Shown here piece by piece: positions 28,623 to 37,451 of a stretch of 64,000 nt of DNA. The DNA is from Primorskyibacter flagellatus (GTDB lineage: Bacteria; Pseudomonadota; Alphaproteobacteria; Rhodobacterales; Rhodobacteraceae), in NCBI RefSeq assembly GCF_014638275.1, contig NZ_BMFJ01000001.1, positions 2,530,338 to 2,594,337 on the forward strand, given 5' to 3'. The stretch's first letter is position 1. Each line of letters begins with the position of its first letter. The translations under genes were made by a program, and so were the position numbers. The notes below the pieces were generated by a model, which ran no database searches, was not told the origin of the DNA, and saw nothing but the letters and a program-made list of their open reading frames with translations.

Positions 28623-29129
28623 TTAGCGTTTGTGTTTGCTTATGACATTCCGCGCCAGGGCCTCAAGCGCGGATCTGAGGCCTTCGTCGCCGACGCCGGT
28701 GGCCACGTCGCGGGCTTCGGCGATGATTTCGGGGCTCGGCGGCTGTTTTTCGGTCCGCACGGGGCGGGTGGTGAAATCGACCTGCCCCTCGGCAAAGCCG
28801 GTGGCGGCGGTCTGCGTCACTCGGATGCGGGCGATGGCGTTGTAGCCATAGACCGCGTTTACCTTTTCGCGCAGCGCTTCCTTCTGCATCTCGACCATTG
28901 GGGCAAGCGAGCCGGTCGTCAGCAGCGTCAGGGTGGCGCCAAAGCCCTGCCGGCCATATTTCACATCGACGGGACGGGCCATGGCGGCAAGGTCCCCCGC
29001 GATCTCCTCCCAGTGGGTGAGCAGGCGGGTGACGGCGAAGCCCCGGCTTTCCCCGGCCTTGCGGATCCGGTCCTCCAGCAGCTTGGAGGTGCGGGCGAAG
29101 CCATATGTGGTCGTGGAGCGACGGGTCAT
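28623..29129 (-). CDS. DUF721 (DciA-like) protein
   Basis: Protein of 168 aa with the DUF721 core (LTHWEEIAGDLAAMARPVDVKY and the LYxxNAIARIRV-like segment). Some DUF721 proteins (DciA) help load the replicative helicase DnaB; whether this alphaproteobacterial form does so is not shown by the sequence. ATG 29129 fits the domain start, although the frame is open much further upstream. It is divergent from mutY across a 93-bp gap and heads a small operon with the DsbA-like gene. Confidence 0.8.
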   Translation of the reverse strand: MTRRSTTTYGFARTSKLLEDRIRKAGESRGFAVTRLLTHWEEIAGDLAAMARPVDVKYGRQGFGATLTLLTTGSLAPMVEMQKEALREKVNAVYGYNAIARIRVTQTAATGFAEGQVDFTTRPVRTEKQPPSPEIIAEARDVATGVGDEGLRSALEALARNVISKHKR

Positions 29130-29222
29130 CTTTTGCCTTTGGCGGTTCGGCCCTATCCTATTCGGAAATCGCGCGGGGGCCAGTGCCTCGCGCGGGACAT
29201 AAACAAAGCGTGACGAGGGGCG

Positions 29223-30287
29223 ATGAGCGGGGCAAGGGCAGAGGATCTGCTGGAGTGGTACGATGTCCACGCACGGGTGCTGCCCTGGCGGGTGCCGCCG
29301 GGGGCCGGCCTGCGCGCCGATCCCTATCGGGTCTGGCTGTCCGAGGTCATGTTGCAGCAGACCACCGTGGCCGCCGTGAAGGACTATTTCACGCGGTTCA
29401 CGACGCTCTGGCCGACCGTGGACGACCTCGCGGCGGCGGAGGATGAGCGGGTCATGGCGGAATGGGCGGGGCTGGGCTACTACGCCCGCGCCCGCAACCT
29501 GCTGAAATGCGCGCGGGCGGTGGCGGCGGCGGGCGGGTTTCCGGATACGGAGGCCGGTCTGATGGAATTGCCGGGGATCGGCCCCTACACGGCGGCGGCG
29601 ATCTCTGCCATCGCCTTCAACCGGCCCTCCGTCGTGATGGACGGGAATGTGGAGCGCGTGATGGCGCGGCTCTTCGATATCCACACCCCGCTGCCCGGCG
29701 CGAAACCGGAACTGAAGGCGAAGGCGGCGGCGCTGACTCCGGCGATGCGACCCGGCGACTATGCGCAGGCGGTGATGGATCTGGGCGCGACGATCTGCAC
29801 GCCGCGCTCGCCCGCCTGCGGGATCTGCCCATGGCGCGCGCCGTGTCTGGCACGGGCACACGGGACGGCGGCCGGTCTGCCCGCGAAGACACCGAAGAAG
29901 GCCAAGCCGGTGCGTTTCGGGATCGCCTATGTCGGGCGGACGCCCTCCGGCGAGTGGCTGATGGAACGGCGACCGGAGCAGGGCCTGCTTGGTGGCATGA
30001 TGGGATGGCCGGGGACCGTCTGGGCGGAGGAAGCACCGGCAGAGGCGCCTCCCCTGTCCGCCGACTGGCGCGATGCGGGGGCTGAGGCGCGGCATACCTT
30101 CACGCATTTCCACCTGCGCCTGTTCCTGCGGGTGGCAGAGATCGATCCGGGCCGCGTGCCGGAGGGGCTGCGTCTGGTGCCGGCCTCGGACTTCCGCCCC
30201 TCGGACCTGCCGACGGTGATGCGAAAGGCGTTTGACCTGGCGCGCGGGGCGATGGAGACTCCGGGCCAACGCAAGGACGACACATGA
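29223..30287 (+). CDS. mutY: A/G-specific adenine glycosylase
   Basis: Base-excision repair enzyme of 354 aa that removes adenine opposite 8-oxoguanine. The catalytic Glu is in SEVMLQQTTV, the helix-hairpin-helix is LPGIGPYTAAA, the catalytic Asp is in VVMDGNVERV, and the 4Fe-4S cluster is bound by ICTPRSPACGICPWRAPC (C-x6-C-x2-C-x5-C). A C-terminal NUDIX-like domain (EWLMERRPEQGLLGGMMGWPG) recognises 8-oxoG. Its stop overlaps the alkB start by 4 nt (ATGA), so the two are translated together. Confidence 0.95.
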   Translation: MSGARAEDLLEWYDVHARVLPWRVPPGAGLRADPYRVWLSEVMLQQTTVAAVKDYFTRFTTLWPTVDDLAAAEDERVMAEWAGLGYYARARNLLKCARAVAAAGGFPDTEAGLMELPGIGPYTAAAISAIAFNRPSVVMDGNVERVMARLFDIHTPLPGAKPELKAKAAALTPAMRPGDYAQAVMDLGATICTPRSPACGICPWRAPCLARAHGTAAGLPAKTPKKAKPVRFGIAYVGRTPSGEWLMERRPEQGLLGGMMGWPGTVWAEEAPAEAPPLSADWRDAGAEARHTFTHFHLRLFLRVAEIDPGRVPEGLRLVPASDFRPSDLPTVMRKAFDLARGAMETPGQRKDDT

Positions 30288-31405
30288 CTGACAGCCAGCC
30301 CCTCACCCTCTCCGGTGCCCTGCCCTTCTGGATGGTCATGGCAAACGTGCCGCTTGCTGTGATGGGCACGCTCTGGGGCGGGCTTTGGCTGCTGCTGCTG
30401 CCGGCCTACGGCTTTGTGCTGGTGACGATCCTCGACCGGCTGACCGGGCTGAACGAGGAAAACCCCGACCCGGAGACGGAGGATCAGGCGCTGTTCTGGT
30501 ATCGCGCGGTGACGCTGGTCTGGGTCCCGGTGCAGGTCGTGCTGGTGTTCTGGATCCTCTGGTACGTGCCGGCGCATCGTCACCTGAACGGGCTGGAGTT
30601 GGTCGTGCTGCTGTACGGGGTCGGGATCATGACCGGCGCCTCGGGCATCGTCTATGCGCATGAGCTGATGCACCAGAAAAACCGGACGGAGCGGTGGTTG
30701 GGCGATATCCTACTGTCGATGGTGCTGTATTCGCATTTCCGGTCGGAACACCTGCTGGTGCACCACGCTCATGTCGCCACGCCGCGCGATGCGGTCACGG
30801 CGCGATACAACGAAAGCTTCTTTCGCTTCTTTCCCCGTGTGCTTGTCGAATGCCCCCGGTCGGCCTGGGCGGCAGAGGTCGCAATGCTGAAACGTCGGGG
30901 GCTGTCGGCCCTGGACCGCAGGAACCCGTTCTGGCGCTACGCGGCGCTGCAACTGGGGATGCTTTTGGCCGCGCTGATCCTCGGCGGCTGGATGGGGCTG
31001 GCGATGTTCCTGGTGCAGGCGTTCTTTGCGATCTGGATGCTGGAGCTGACGAATTACATCGAACATTACGGGCTGACACGGAAATACCTTGGCAACGGCA
31101 AGTTCGAACATGTGAAGCCGCAGCATTCCTGGAACGCCGCGCATCGGGTGTCGAACTGGTTGCTGATCAACCTGCAGCGCCATTCCGACCATCATTACAA
31201 GCCGGACCGACGCTTCCCCCTGCTCCAGACCTACGGAGAGGACGAGGCGCCGCAGCTGCCCTACGGCTACCCGCTGATGGCCGCGCTGGCCATGGTGCCG
31301 CCGGTCTGGCGGCGGATGATGAACCCTCGGGTGCGGAAGTGGCGGGCGATGTATTACCCGGAGATCACGGATTGGGCGCCGTATCGCAAGGGCAATCACG
31401 CCTGA
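30284..31405 (+). CDS. alkB: AlkB-type alkane 1-monooxygenase / fatty acid desaturase-fold hydroxylase
   Basis: Integral membrane non-heme di-iron hydroxylase of 373 aa. The His boxes HELMH, HLLVHHAHVATPRDA (HxxxHH) and LQRHSDHHYKPDR (HxxHH) are present, together with the AlkB signature NYIEHYGL. About six membrane segments. AlkB converts medium-chain alkanes to 1-alkanols with rubredoxin electrons; no rubredoxin gene is adjacent. It is fused to the mutY operon by a 4-nt overlap. A 16-bp palindrome lies 66 bp past the stop. Confidence 0.9.
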   Translation: MTDSQPLTLSGALPFWMVMANVPLAVMGTLWGGLWLLLLPAYGFVLVTILDRLTGLNEENPDPETEDQALFWYRAVTLVWVPVQVVLVFWILWYVPAHRHLNGLELVVLLYGVGIMTGASGIVYAHELMHQKNRTERWLGDILLSMVLYSHFRSEHLLVHHAHVATPRDAVTARYNESFFRFFPRVLVECPRSAWAAEVAMLKRRGLSALDRRNPFWRYAALQLGMLLAALILGGWMGLAMFLVQAFFAIWMLELTNYIEHYGLTRKYLGNGKFEHVKPQHSWNAAHRVSNWLLINLQRHSDHHYKPDRRFPLLQTYGEDEAPQLPYGYPLMAALAMVPPVWRRMMNPRVRKWRAMYYPEITDWAPYRKGNHA

Positions 31406-31470
31406 TATTCAGGCAGCAATGCCATAATTCTTGCGCGCCGGAGCTAAGCTCATCGAAAAGCGAGTTCAAT

Positions 31471-31486
31471 TCCCGCGATCGCGGGA
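31471..31486. repeat. Perfect 16-bp palindrome downstream of alkB
   Basis: TCCCGCGATCGCGGGA is fully self-complementary. It lies in the 162-bp gap between alkB and the first VPLPA-CTERM gene. No T-run follows, so it is more likely an operator or a DNA-protein site than an intrinsic terminator. The rest of the gap is AT-rich and probably carries the promoter of the next gene. Confidence 0.5.
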
Positions 31487-31567
31487 GATGATATTTAATG
31501 TCATTCAACAGAATCAACTTCATGACATTTTATCACAGCAGCCAGGACTTCATTCACAAGGGAGCAC

Positions 31568-32176
31568 ATGAAAATGAGACTCGTATCCGCGATCGTGGCC
31601 GCCGCAATCGGCCTGTCGGTTGCCAATGCCGCCAAGGCCAAGACCGTCGACATCAATTTCGATGACCTGACTACCGGAACGGAAGTAGGGGCAGCTTACA
31701 GCGCCCTCGGCGTCACCTTTTCGAACGCCCTCGTATACACTCCGACGATCAACTCGTCCAAGATCGGCATGACGCTGCCGAACGCGATCTATTCCGTCAA
31801 CATGGGCGGGAAACCGCAGCAGATCGATCCGATCTCGGCCAGCTTTTCGGTTGCCGCGACATCGGTGACCCTGCGCGGAATTGACATCGGCGCGGGCGGT
31901 TTCATCTTCAAGGCGTTCGATGCCGCAGGCACCATGATCGACACGGTCTCCTACGTTGGCACGGGCACCGGACCGGGCGTCTTCAGGGACCTGACCGTAA
32001 CCGGAGAGGCCATCGCCCGCGTCGATTTTTCCCAGGTCAACCTGGCCGGCGCGGACGGCATCTGGTTCGACAACTTCTCGTTCGACTACACGCCGGTTCC
32101 GCTTCCTGCGGGGGCCGTCCTGCTGATCGGCGGTCTTGGCGCACTGGCCGGGTTCCGGAAGCGGGAGGCGGACTGA
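31568..32176 (+). CDS. VPLPA-CTERM sorting domain protein
   Basis: Exported protein of 202 aa. A Sec signal (to about NAAKAKT) is followed by a beta-rich domain that opens with VDINFDDLTTGTEVGAAY, a pattern common in PEP-CTERM-type proteins. The C-terminus is VPLPAGAVLLIGGLGALAG followed by a basic tail, matching the VPLPA-CTERM anchoring signal of Rhodobacterales (a PEP-CTERM variant). Presumably cleaved and attached or released at the outer surface; no sorting protease is in the window. Function unknown. It converges with another protein of the same type across a strong hairpin. Confidence 0.85.
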   Translation: MKMRLVSAIVAAAIGLSVANAAKAKTVDINFDDLTTGTEVGAAYSALGVTFSNALVYTPTINSSKIGMTLPNAIYSVNMGGKPQQIDPISASFSVAATSVTLRGIDIGAGGFIFKAFDAAGTMIDTVSYVGTGTGPGVFRDLTVTGEAIARVDFSQVNLAGADGIWFDNFSFDYTPVPLPAGAVLLIGGLGALAGFRKREAD

Positions 32177-32194
32177 TCTTCACGGATCACCGAC

Positions 32195-32220
32195 AGGACG
32201 CCGCGGCGGTGCGGCGTCCT
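32195..32220. terminator. Bidirectional hairpin between convergent VPLPA genes
   Basis: Perfect 10-bp stem AGGACGCCGC (32195-32204) / GCGGCGTCCT (32211-32220) with a 6-nt loop, between two convergent stops. No clear T-run on either strand. Confidence 0.6.
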
Positions 32221-32234
32221 GACGGCATTGCGAT

Positions 32235-32867
32235 TCAACCCCGGCGGCGCATTGCCAACGCGCCCAGACCCGAAATCAGCAGCACGACCCCCGCGGGCAG
32301 CGGGACCGGGTCGAGCGACGGGTCGGAGACTTCGGCGGTGAAGCCGATATTCTGGAAGTCGACCTGCCGGTTGGTGCCGGTCAGGAACGCCTTGACCGAG
32401 CGGGTGTTCAGCGGAGAGGTCAGCAGGTAATCCTGCGCGGCGATCCCGCCGGCGGACCCTTCGTTCGGAAAGATCGTCTGTGTGCCGATCACCGCGTCCA
32501 ACGCGTTGTAGAAGGTGAAGTCCACCTGATCGACGCTGTAGTCGTCGGAGGTGTAGTTCCAGAAATGCAGGGTGGTGATGTCGTAGGACACGCCGAAGTC
32601 AAAGATCAGCTCGAGCCCGCCACCGACTTCGTTGGCCGTGTACCAGAAGTGGGTGCCTTGATTGTGAAACTCCAGTGCGTCGGCAGACGGCGCGTCGATC
32701 ACCTTGTCCACGGTGGCTCCGCCATCGAAGGTGTTGTGGAAATCGCCGGGACTGGTGCCCGCGCCGACGGAAACGGAGATGTTGGTGTAGTTGAGGTAGA
32801 CCGGTGCGGCCGCAACCGGAGCCGCGAGTATGCAGGAAAAAGCCACAATGGCGGGAAATGTTCTCAT
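32235..32867 (-). CDS. VPLPA-CTERM sorting domain protein
   Basis: Exported protein of 210 aa. A signal peptide (ends PVAAAPV) is followed by a jelly-roll-like discoidin-type domain: repeated Asp/Asn-Gly turns, ITTLHFWNYTSDDYSVDQVDF, and an LNTRSVKAFLTG segment like carbohydrate-binding F5/8 C modules. The C-terminus is VPLPAGVVLLISGLGALAMRRRG, a VPLPA-CTERM anchor. The function may be surface glycan binding (inference from fold resemblance only). It lies 54 bp downstream of a third family member on the same strand. Confidence 0.83.
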   Translation of the reverse strand: MRTFPAIVAFSCILAAPVAAAPVYLNYTNISVSVGAGTSPGDFHNTFDGGATVDKVIDAPSADALEFHNQGTHFWYTANEVGGGLELIFDFGVSYDITTLHFWNYTSDDYSVDQVDFTFYNALDAVIGTQTIFPNEGSAGGIAAQDYLLTSPLNTRSVKAFLTGTNRQVDFQNIGFTAEVSDPSLDPVPLPAGVVLLISGLGALAMRRRG

Positions 32868-32921
32868 CGTATCAATCCTTCTGGAGCAATGGGCCGGGGC
32901 ATCGCCCCGACCGGTCGTGAA

Positions 32922-33569
32922 TCAGCGGCGGCGGAGCGCCAGTCCGGCAAGGCCGCTCAGCAGGAGCAGACCGCCAGCAGGCAGCGGCACGGCGGGGGTG
33001 GCAAAACTGTAGACCAGATCGTCCATCTCGAGATTGCCGCTGAGGTTGGTGATCGACAGCGACCAGATCTCCTCTCCTGCCTCGGTCTGGAAGCCGAGAA
33101 ACCGGTCGATGTTGTAGTTGGGCGACGGCACGGATTCCTGATCGCGGAAGGTCGCGATCTCGATTCCGTTCTTGTCGTAGATCGTCAGCCGGTCCTTGTC
33201 GGGTGAAGTGTTGATGATGCCGACCCGGCTCAGCCCGCTGGTGAAGCTGTAGGTCTGGGTCCCGCCCGACGAATAGGCCGCAACGGAGCCGGAAGCCGCC
33301 CCGCCGTAGACGGAGGACGAGAAGACCGCGCCCGAAACGGTGAAGTCCGGCAGGTACTGGGTGGAAATGGCGCCGCCGGACCCGAAGCCTTCGAAATCGA
33401 CAGTCGAGGCGTCGGCTGCAAACCCGAACAAGGTGGGATCGACGCTCGGCAGGGTGGTGAATTTCCCGCCCGTCCCGTCGGCAACATATTCGAAAGTGGT
33501 GGCGGCGATGGCAGGCGTGGTGAGTGCAGTCAGCGCCGCAAACGACGCGATACAAATTCTTGAGGTCAT
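32922..33569 (-). CDS. VPLPA-CTERM sorting domain protein
   Basis: Exported protein of 215 aa. I chose ATG 33569 because it opens a clean signal peptide (MTSRICIASFAALTALTTPA) and follows an AGGACT stretch; the frame is open to 33623. The mature part has the PEP-CTERM-like phrase TVDFEGFGSGGAI and an IYDKNGIEIATF segment. The C-terminus VPLPAGGLLLLSGLAGLALRRR is a VPLPA-CTERM anchor. Unknown function. Three such genes side by side suggest a local cluster of surface proteins. Confidence 0.83.
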   Translation of the reverse strand: MTSRICIASFAALTALTTPAIAATTFEYVADGTGGKFTTLPSVDPTLFGFAADASTVDFEGFGSGGAISTQYLPDFTVSGAVFSSSVYGGAASGSVAAYSSGGTQTYSFTSGLSRVGIINTSPDKDRLTIYDKNGIEIATFRDQESVPSPNYNIDRFLGFQTEAGEEIWSLSITNLSGNLEMDDLVYSFATPAVPLPAGGLLLLSGLAGLALRRR

Positions 33570-33667
33570 CTGAGAGTCCTGAACAAAAAGTTGAATTAAA
33601 TTGCGCCGATGGTGCCGGGCCAATCGATTCGACTCAAGGTTTGGGACAGAAAAACCGCCTGTTCCGC

Positions 33668-33698
33668 AAAAAAAAGGCCCCGCCTGGAGGGGCGGGGC
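33668..33698 (-). terminator. Rho-independent terminator of ccrM
   Basis: The stem GCCCCGCC (33677-33684) / GGCGGGGC (33691-33698), read on the minus strand, is followed by eight Ts (A-run 33668-33675). It lies about 75 bp downstream of the ccrM stop. A second GC-rich hairpin is just beside it (about 33702-33735). Confidence 0.8.
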
Positions 33699-33773
33699 AC
33701 AAGGTTGGCGCCCCCGCAGGCGGAGCGGGGCACCCTGGCAAACTGTTGCGGAAACGGTCGGGCGACCGCCGGA

Positions 33774-34892
<1,119 letters not shown>

Positions 34893-34923
34893 TTAGCCGG
34901 CGCTCATTGGATGGTCAAAGGAT

Positions 34924-34962
34924 GATTCAAAGCCGATTCGCGGTCAATTTCTTTTTTGATTC
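34924..34962 (-). promoter_or_regulatory. Cluster of three GANTC sites upstream of ccrM
   Basis: GATTC occurs at 34924-34928, 34935-34939 and 34958-34962 in the leader/promoter of ccrM. In Caulobacter, two GANTC sites in the ccrM leader make transcription sensitive to methylation; this is a plausible counterpart. Confidence 0.55.
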
Positions 34963-34975
34963 AATGGGTTACTAA

Positions 34976-35617
34976 TCAGGCTTTACACAAGATATTGTGG
35001 ACCGGTTTGAAGGACGTCCTATGGTGTGGGGTGACACCAAGAGATTGAAGCGCGGAAATATGGCTTTTTGAGGGATAGCCGGCGTTCGCCTCCCAGCCGT
35101 AGCCCGGAAACTGTTGCGCCAAATCCCGCATGATCGCGTCGCGGGCGATCTTGGCGGCGATGGAGGCGGCGGCGATGGAAACGGAGCGCGCGTCACCCTT
35201 GACCACCGCTGTCGCGGGCAGGGTCAGGCCGCGCGGGATCAGGTTGCCGTCGATCAGAAGGTGATCGGGCGGAACCTTCAGCCCGGCCACAGCCCGCTCC
35301 ATCGCGAGATGCGAGGCACGGAGGATGTTCAGCGCGTCGATCTCCTCCACACTCGCGTGGGCGATGCAGATCTCGGCGCAGTCCTCCAGCGCCTCGAGCA
35401 GGGCAAGGCGGCGCTTTTCGGTCAGCTTCTTTGAATCGTTCAGCCCTTCGGGGATGCGGGCGGGATCAAGGACCACTGCGGCGGCGGTCACGGGACCGGC
35501 GAGCGGGCCGCGCCCGACCTCGTCCACCCCGGCAACGCGCGGCAGGCCGCGGGCGATCAGGTCGGTTTCAAGTGCGAAATCGGGGCCGGGCATCTGTTCG
35601 GGCGGGGCTTTTGTCAT
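34976..35617 (-). CDS. rnhB: Ribonuclease HII
   Basis: Type 2 RNase H of 213 aa that cuts RNA in RNA-DNA hybrids and misinserted ribonucleotides. The N-terminal active-site motif is GVDEVGRGPLAGPV with the catalytic Asp-Glu pair; further motifs are LNDSKKLTEKRR and the third acidic residue in LLIDGN. It ends with HRTSFKPV, the usual C-terminal signature. It lies just upstream of ccrM on the same strand; the spacer between them contains the ccrM promoter, so cotranscription is partial at most. Confidence 0.95.
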   Translation of the reverse strand: MTKAPPEQMPGPDFALETDLIARGLPRVAGVDEVGRGPLAGPVTAAAVVLDPARIPEGLNDSKKLTEKRRLALLEALEDCAEICIAHASVEEIDALNILRASHLAMERAVAGLKVPPDHLLIDGNLIPRGLTLPATAVVKGDARSVSIAAASIAAKIARDAIMRDLAQQFPGYGWEANAGYPSKSHISALQSLGVTPHHRTSFKPVHNILCKA

Positions 35618-35664
35618 GCCATCGGACTAGCAACCGGACCCGCCGCGCGGAAGGCCGGAAATGA

Positions 35665-35692
35665 GGAGGGAGGGCGCATAGGCCCTCCCTCC
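35665..35692. terminator. Perfect 11-bp stem hairpin
   Basis: GGAGGGAGGGC (35665-35675) / GCCCTCCCTCC (35682-35692) with a 6-nt loop, downstream of the small secreted-protein gene at 35739 (minus strand) and upstream of rnhB. Probable terminator for the former. No T-run. Confidence 0.55.
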
Positions 35693-35738
35693 CGCTCGAA
35701 CCGCCGGGGAATGGATCCGGCGGGCCAAACCTTTCAGC

Positions 35739-36218
35739 TCAGGCGTTGAAGCCGAACTGGCGCAGGCACTGCGGCGCGTAGTAGAGCCGCGGACCGTTGG
35801 CGAAGTTGCGCCGGACGCAGTCGTTCGGGAGCTGCGCGCGGGTGTTGTGCTGGGCGCAGCGGGTGGCGTAGCCCTGTGTCCAGCCGTTCTGACCGCGCAC
35901 GTTGGTCAGGCATTCGCGGGCGACGATCGGACGGCGGTTGTGCCCGGAATTGATGTGTCCATCGCCCTTGCGGCCGTCATAGCGGCGGTCGTCGTAACGG
36001 TTGCCGTGGCGGTAGTACTGCGGTTCGTTGCGGTAGCTGCGCGTGACGGTCTGGTTGTTGCGGTTCTCGGCGGCGAGCGCGGAGCCGATAATGGCGAGCG
36101 CGGTGGCGCCGACGATGATCTTCGCGACGTCGCGATCGCCCGCCTGGGCGGTCCCGATGTTGACGGAGGTAATGGCCATGGCGGCGGCGAGAACAGTGGC
36201 AATAAGTTTGCGGGTCAT
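35739..36218 (-). CDS. Secreted protein of unknown function
   Basis: Protein of 159 aa with a signal peptide (ends TAQAGDRD), a short hydrophobic glycine/alanine segment (VGATALAIIGSALAAEN), then a basic Arg/Asn/Tyr-rich mature region with four Cys residues (ECLTNV, TRCAQH, NDCVRR, PQCLRQ) that may form two disulfides. I do not recognise a named family; similar small Arg-rich secreted proteins occur in Rhodobacteraceae. The Arg/Tyr-rich middle looks low-complexity. Confidence 0.7.
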   Translation of the reverse strand: MTRKLIATVLAAAMAITSVNIGTAQAGDRDVAKIIVGATALAIIGSALAAENRNNQTVTRSYRNEPQYYRHGNRYDDRRYDGRKGDGHINSGHNRRPIVARECLTNVRGQNGWTQGYATRCAQHNTRAQLPNDCVRRNFANGPRLYYAPQCLRQFGFNA

Positions 36219-36400
36219 GTCTTGGGTGCTCCTGCTGGTGCGTCTTTGGTGGGGGACCGTGTGTGGGGTCCGGAGAGGTACGATCAGACAACTCCCGAGA
36301 AGCGAAATCGGGCAATAACGCCACGCTGTTATCGGATAACCATCGCGCCGGACCCCTTTGGTTATTGAATGACAGCACCGGCAGGGGCATGTTCCCGCTC

Positions 36401-36634
36401 ATGACACGCATCCTCCATATCCTCGGCCTATGCGCCGTTTTCCTGGCCGCCCCCGTCGTGGCGCAGGCCGCATGCACTGCCGAATACAAGGCCAAGCAGG
36501 ACAACCCCCTGCGGCTGCAGCACGGAGAGATGCAGGTGTCGTCCTGCGATCCCTCCGCCGCCGCGGCGGAGGTGCAGGCAAGGCTTGCGCAACAGGGGTG
36601 GATCCTGCTCAAGATCGTCTCGCTGAAGGGATGA
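36401..36634 (+). CDS. Small secreted protein of unknown function
   Basis: Protein of 77 aa. The start at ATG 36401 opens a signal peptide (MTRILHILGLCAVFLAAPVVAQA); ATG 36389, two codons after AGGGG, is an alternative. The mature part is about 54 aa with two Cys (AACTAEYK, SSCDPS) and ends WILLKIVSLKG. No family recognised. It lies 18 bp upstream of the membrane winged-helix gene on the same strand and may be cotranscribed with it. Confidence 0.6.
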   Translation: MTRILHILGLCAVFLAAPVVAQAACTAEYKAKQDNPLRLQHGEMQVSSCDPSAAAAEVQARLAQQGWILLKIVSLKG

Positions 36635-36652
36635 GCCCTTGGGGATGATCGT

Positions 36653-37366
36653 TTGACCGCACCTGCCGAAAAGACCGAATTCGCCGCCGACCTGCGGCGT
36701 GTCGGCACGCGCGCCGTCGCCATCGGTATCGGCGCCATCGCCGCGCTGCTGGTGATCGGGGGCGTGGTGCTGTTCCTGACGCTGCCCGGCGCCGGCGTGT
36801 TCAATGACCGGGTGGAGCGGCTGTTCATCGAGAACGACACGCTGACCGGCGATGCGGAGATCAAGCTGCTGGAGATTCTCGCCCAGTCCGGCACCGCCTT
36901 CGCGGAGGTCCTGTCGGGCTATCGCATCGTGATTTTCGTGCTGCTCGTGTTCTCCACCGCCCTGCTGGTCGCCGCACTGGTGTTCCTCGTGATCCTTATC
37001 ACGCTCAATCGCCGGATGGCGGAGATAGAGCGCTCGGGGATCGAGGTGAACTCCCTCCTCATCAGCCGGGACGAGAAGACAGTCTACCTGAACAACCACG
37101 GCTTCAAGCTGACCGACGCAGCGATGGAAACCCTGTCGATCCTTGCCGAGGCACGGATGGACGACGAGATGCTCTCGGGCGCGCAGATCGAGGCGATGAT
37201 CTCCGGCCGGAAGGTCGAGGATTGCGATGAAGCCGCCGGGGCGACCCGGATCAAGCGGCTGCGCGACACGCTCGGCAATCAGCTGGTATCCGAACTGCTG
37301 GTCCGCAACATCGCGCGGCGGGGCTACATGCTGGCCGTCGGCAAGGACGTGATCCGGGTGGTGTGA
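36653..37366 (+). CDS. Membrane-anchored winged-helix protein
   Basis: Protein of 237 aa with two membrane segments (about 21-43 and 91-118) around a short periplasmic loop. A C-terminal cytoplasmic domain looks like an OmpR/PhoB winged helix (GFKLTDAAMETLSILAEA, then ATRIKRLRDTLGNQLVSELLVRNIARRGYML). The start is a TTG at 36653 after GGGGA; no ATG is available in this frame. The layout recalls ToxR/CadC-like one-component regulators, but with the DNA-binding domain at the C-terminus. The signal and targets are unknown. Confidence 0.65.
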   Translation: MTAPAEKTEFAADLRRVGTRAVAIGIGAIAALLVIGGVVLFLTLPGAGVFNDRVERLFIENDTLTGDAEIKLLEILAQSGTAFAEVLSGYRIVIFVLLVFSTALLVAALVFLVILITLNRRMAEIERSGIEVNSLLISRDEKTVYLNNHGFKLTDAAMETLSILAEARMDDEMLSGAQIEAMISGRKVEDCDEAAGATRIKRLRDTLGNQLVSELLVRNIARRGYMLAVGKDVIRVV

Positions 37367-37451
37367 TACAGCGATCCGCCCGGATACAGGCGCGCAGGTC
37401 CCTTCCGGGTCATGCAGTATAACTTTCAGCCCCCGCAACGCTTGCACCGAA

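Noticed and set aside
28623..30269. Long frame extending the DUF721 gene upstream
   Set aside because: The extension is antisense to mutY; the DUF721 domain begins at 29129.
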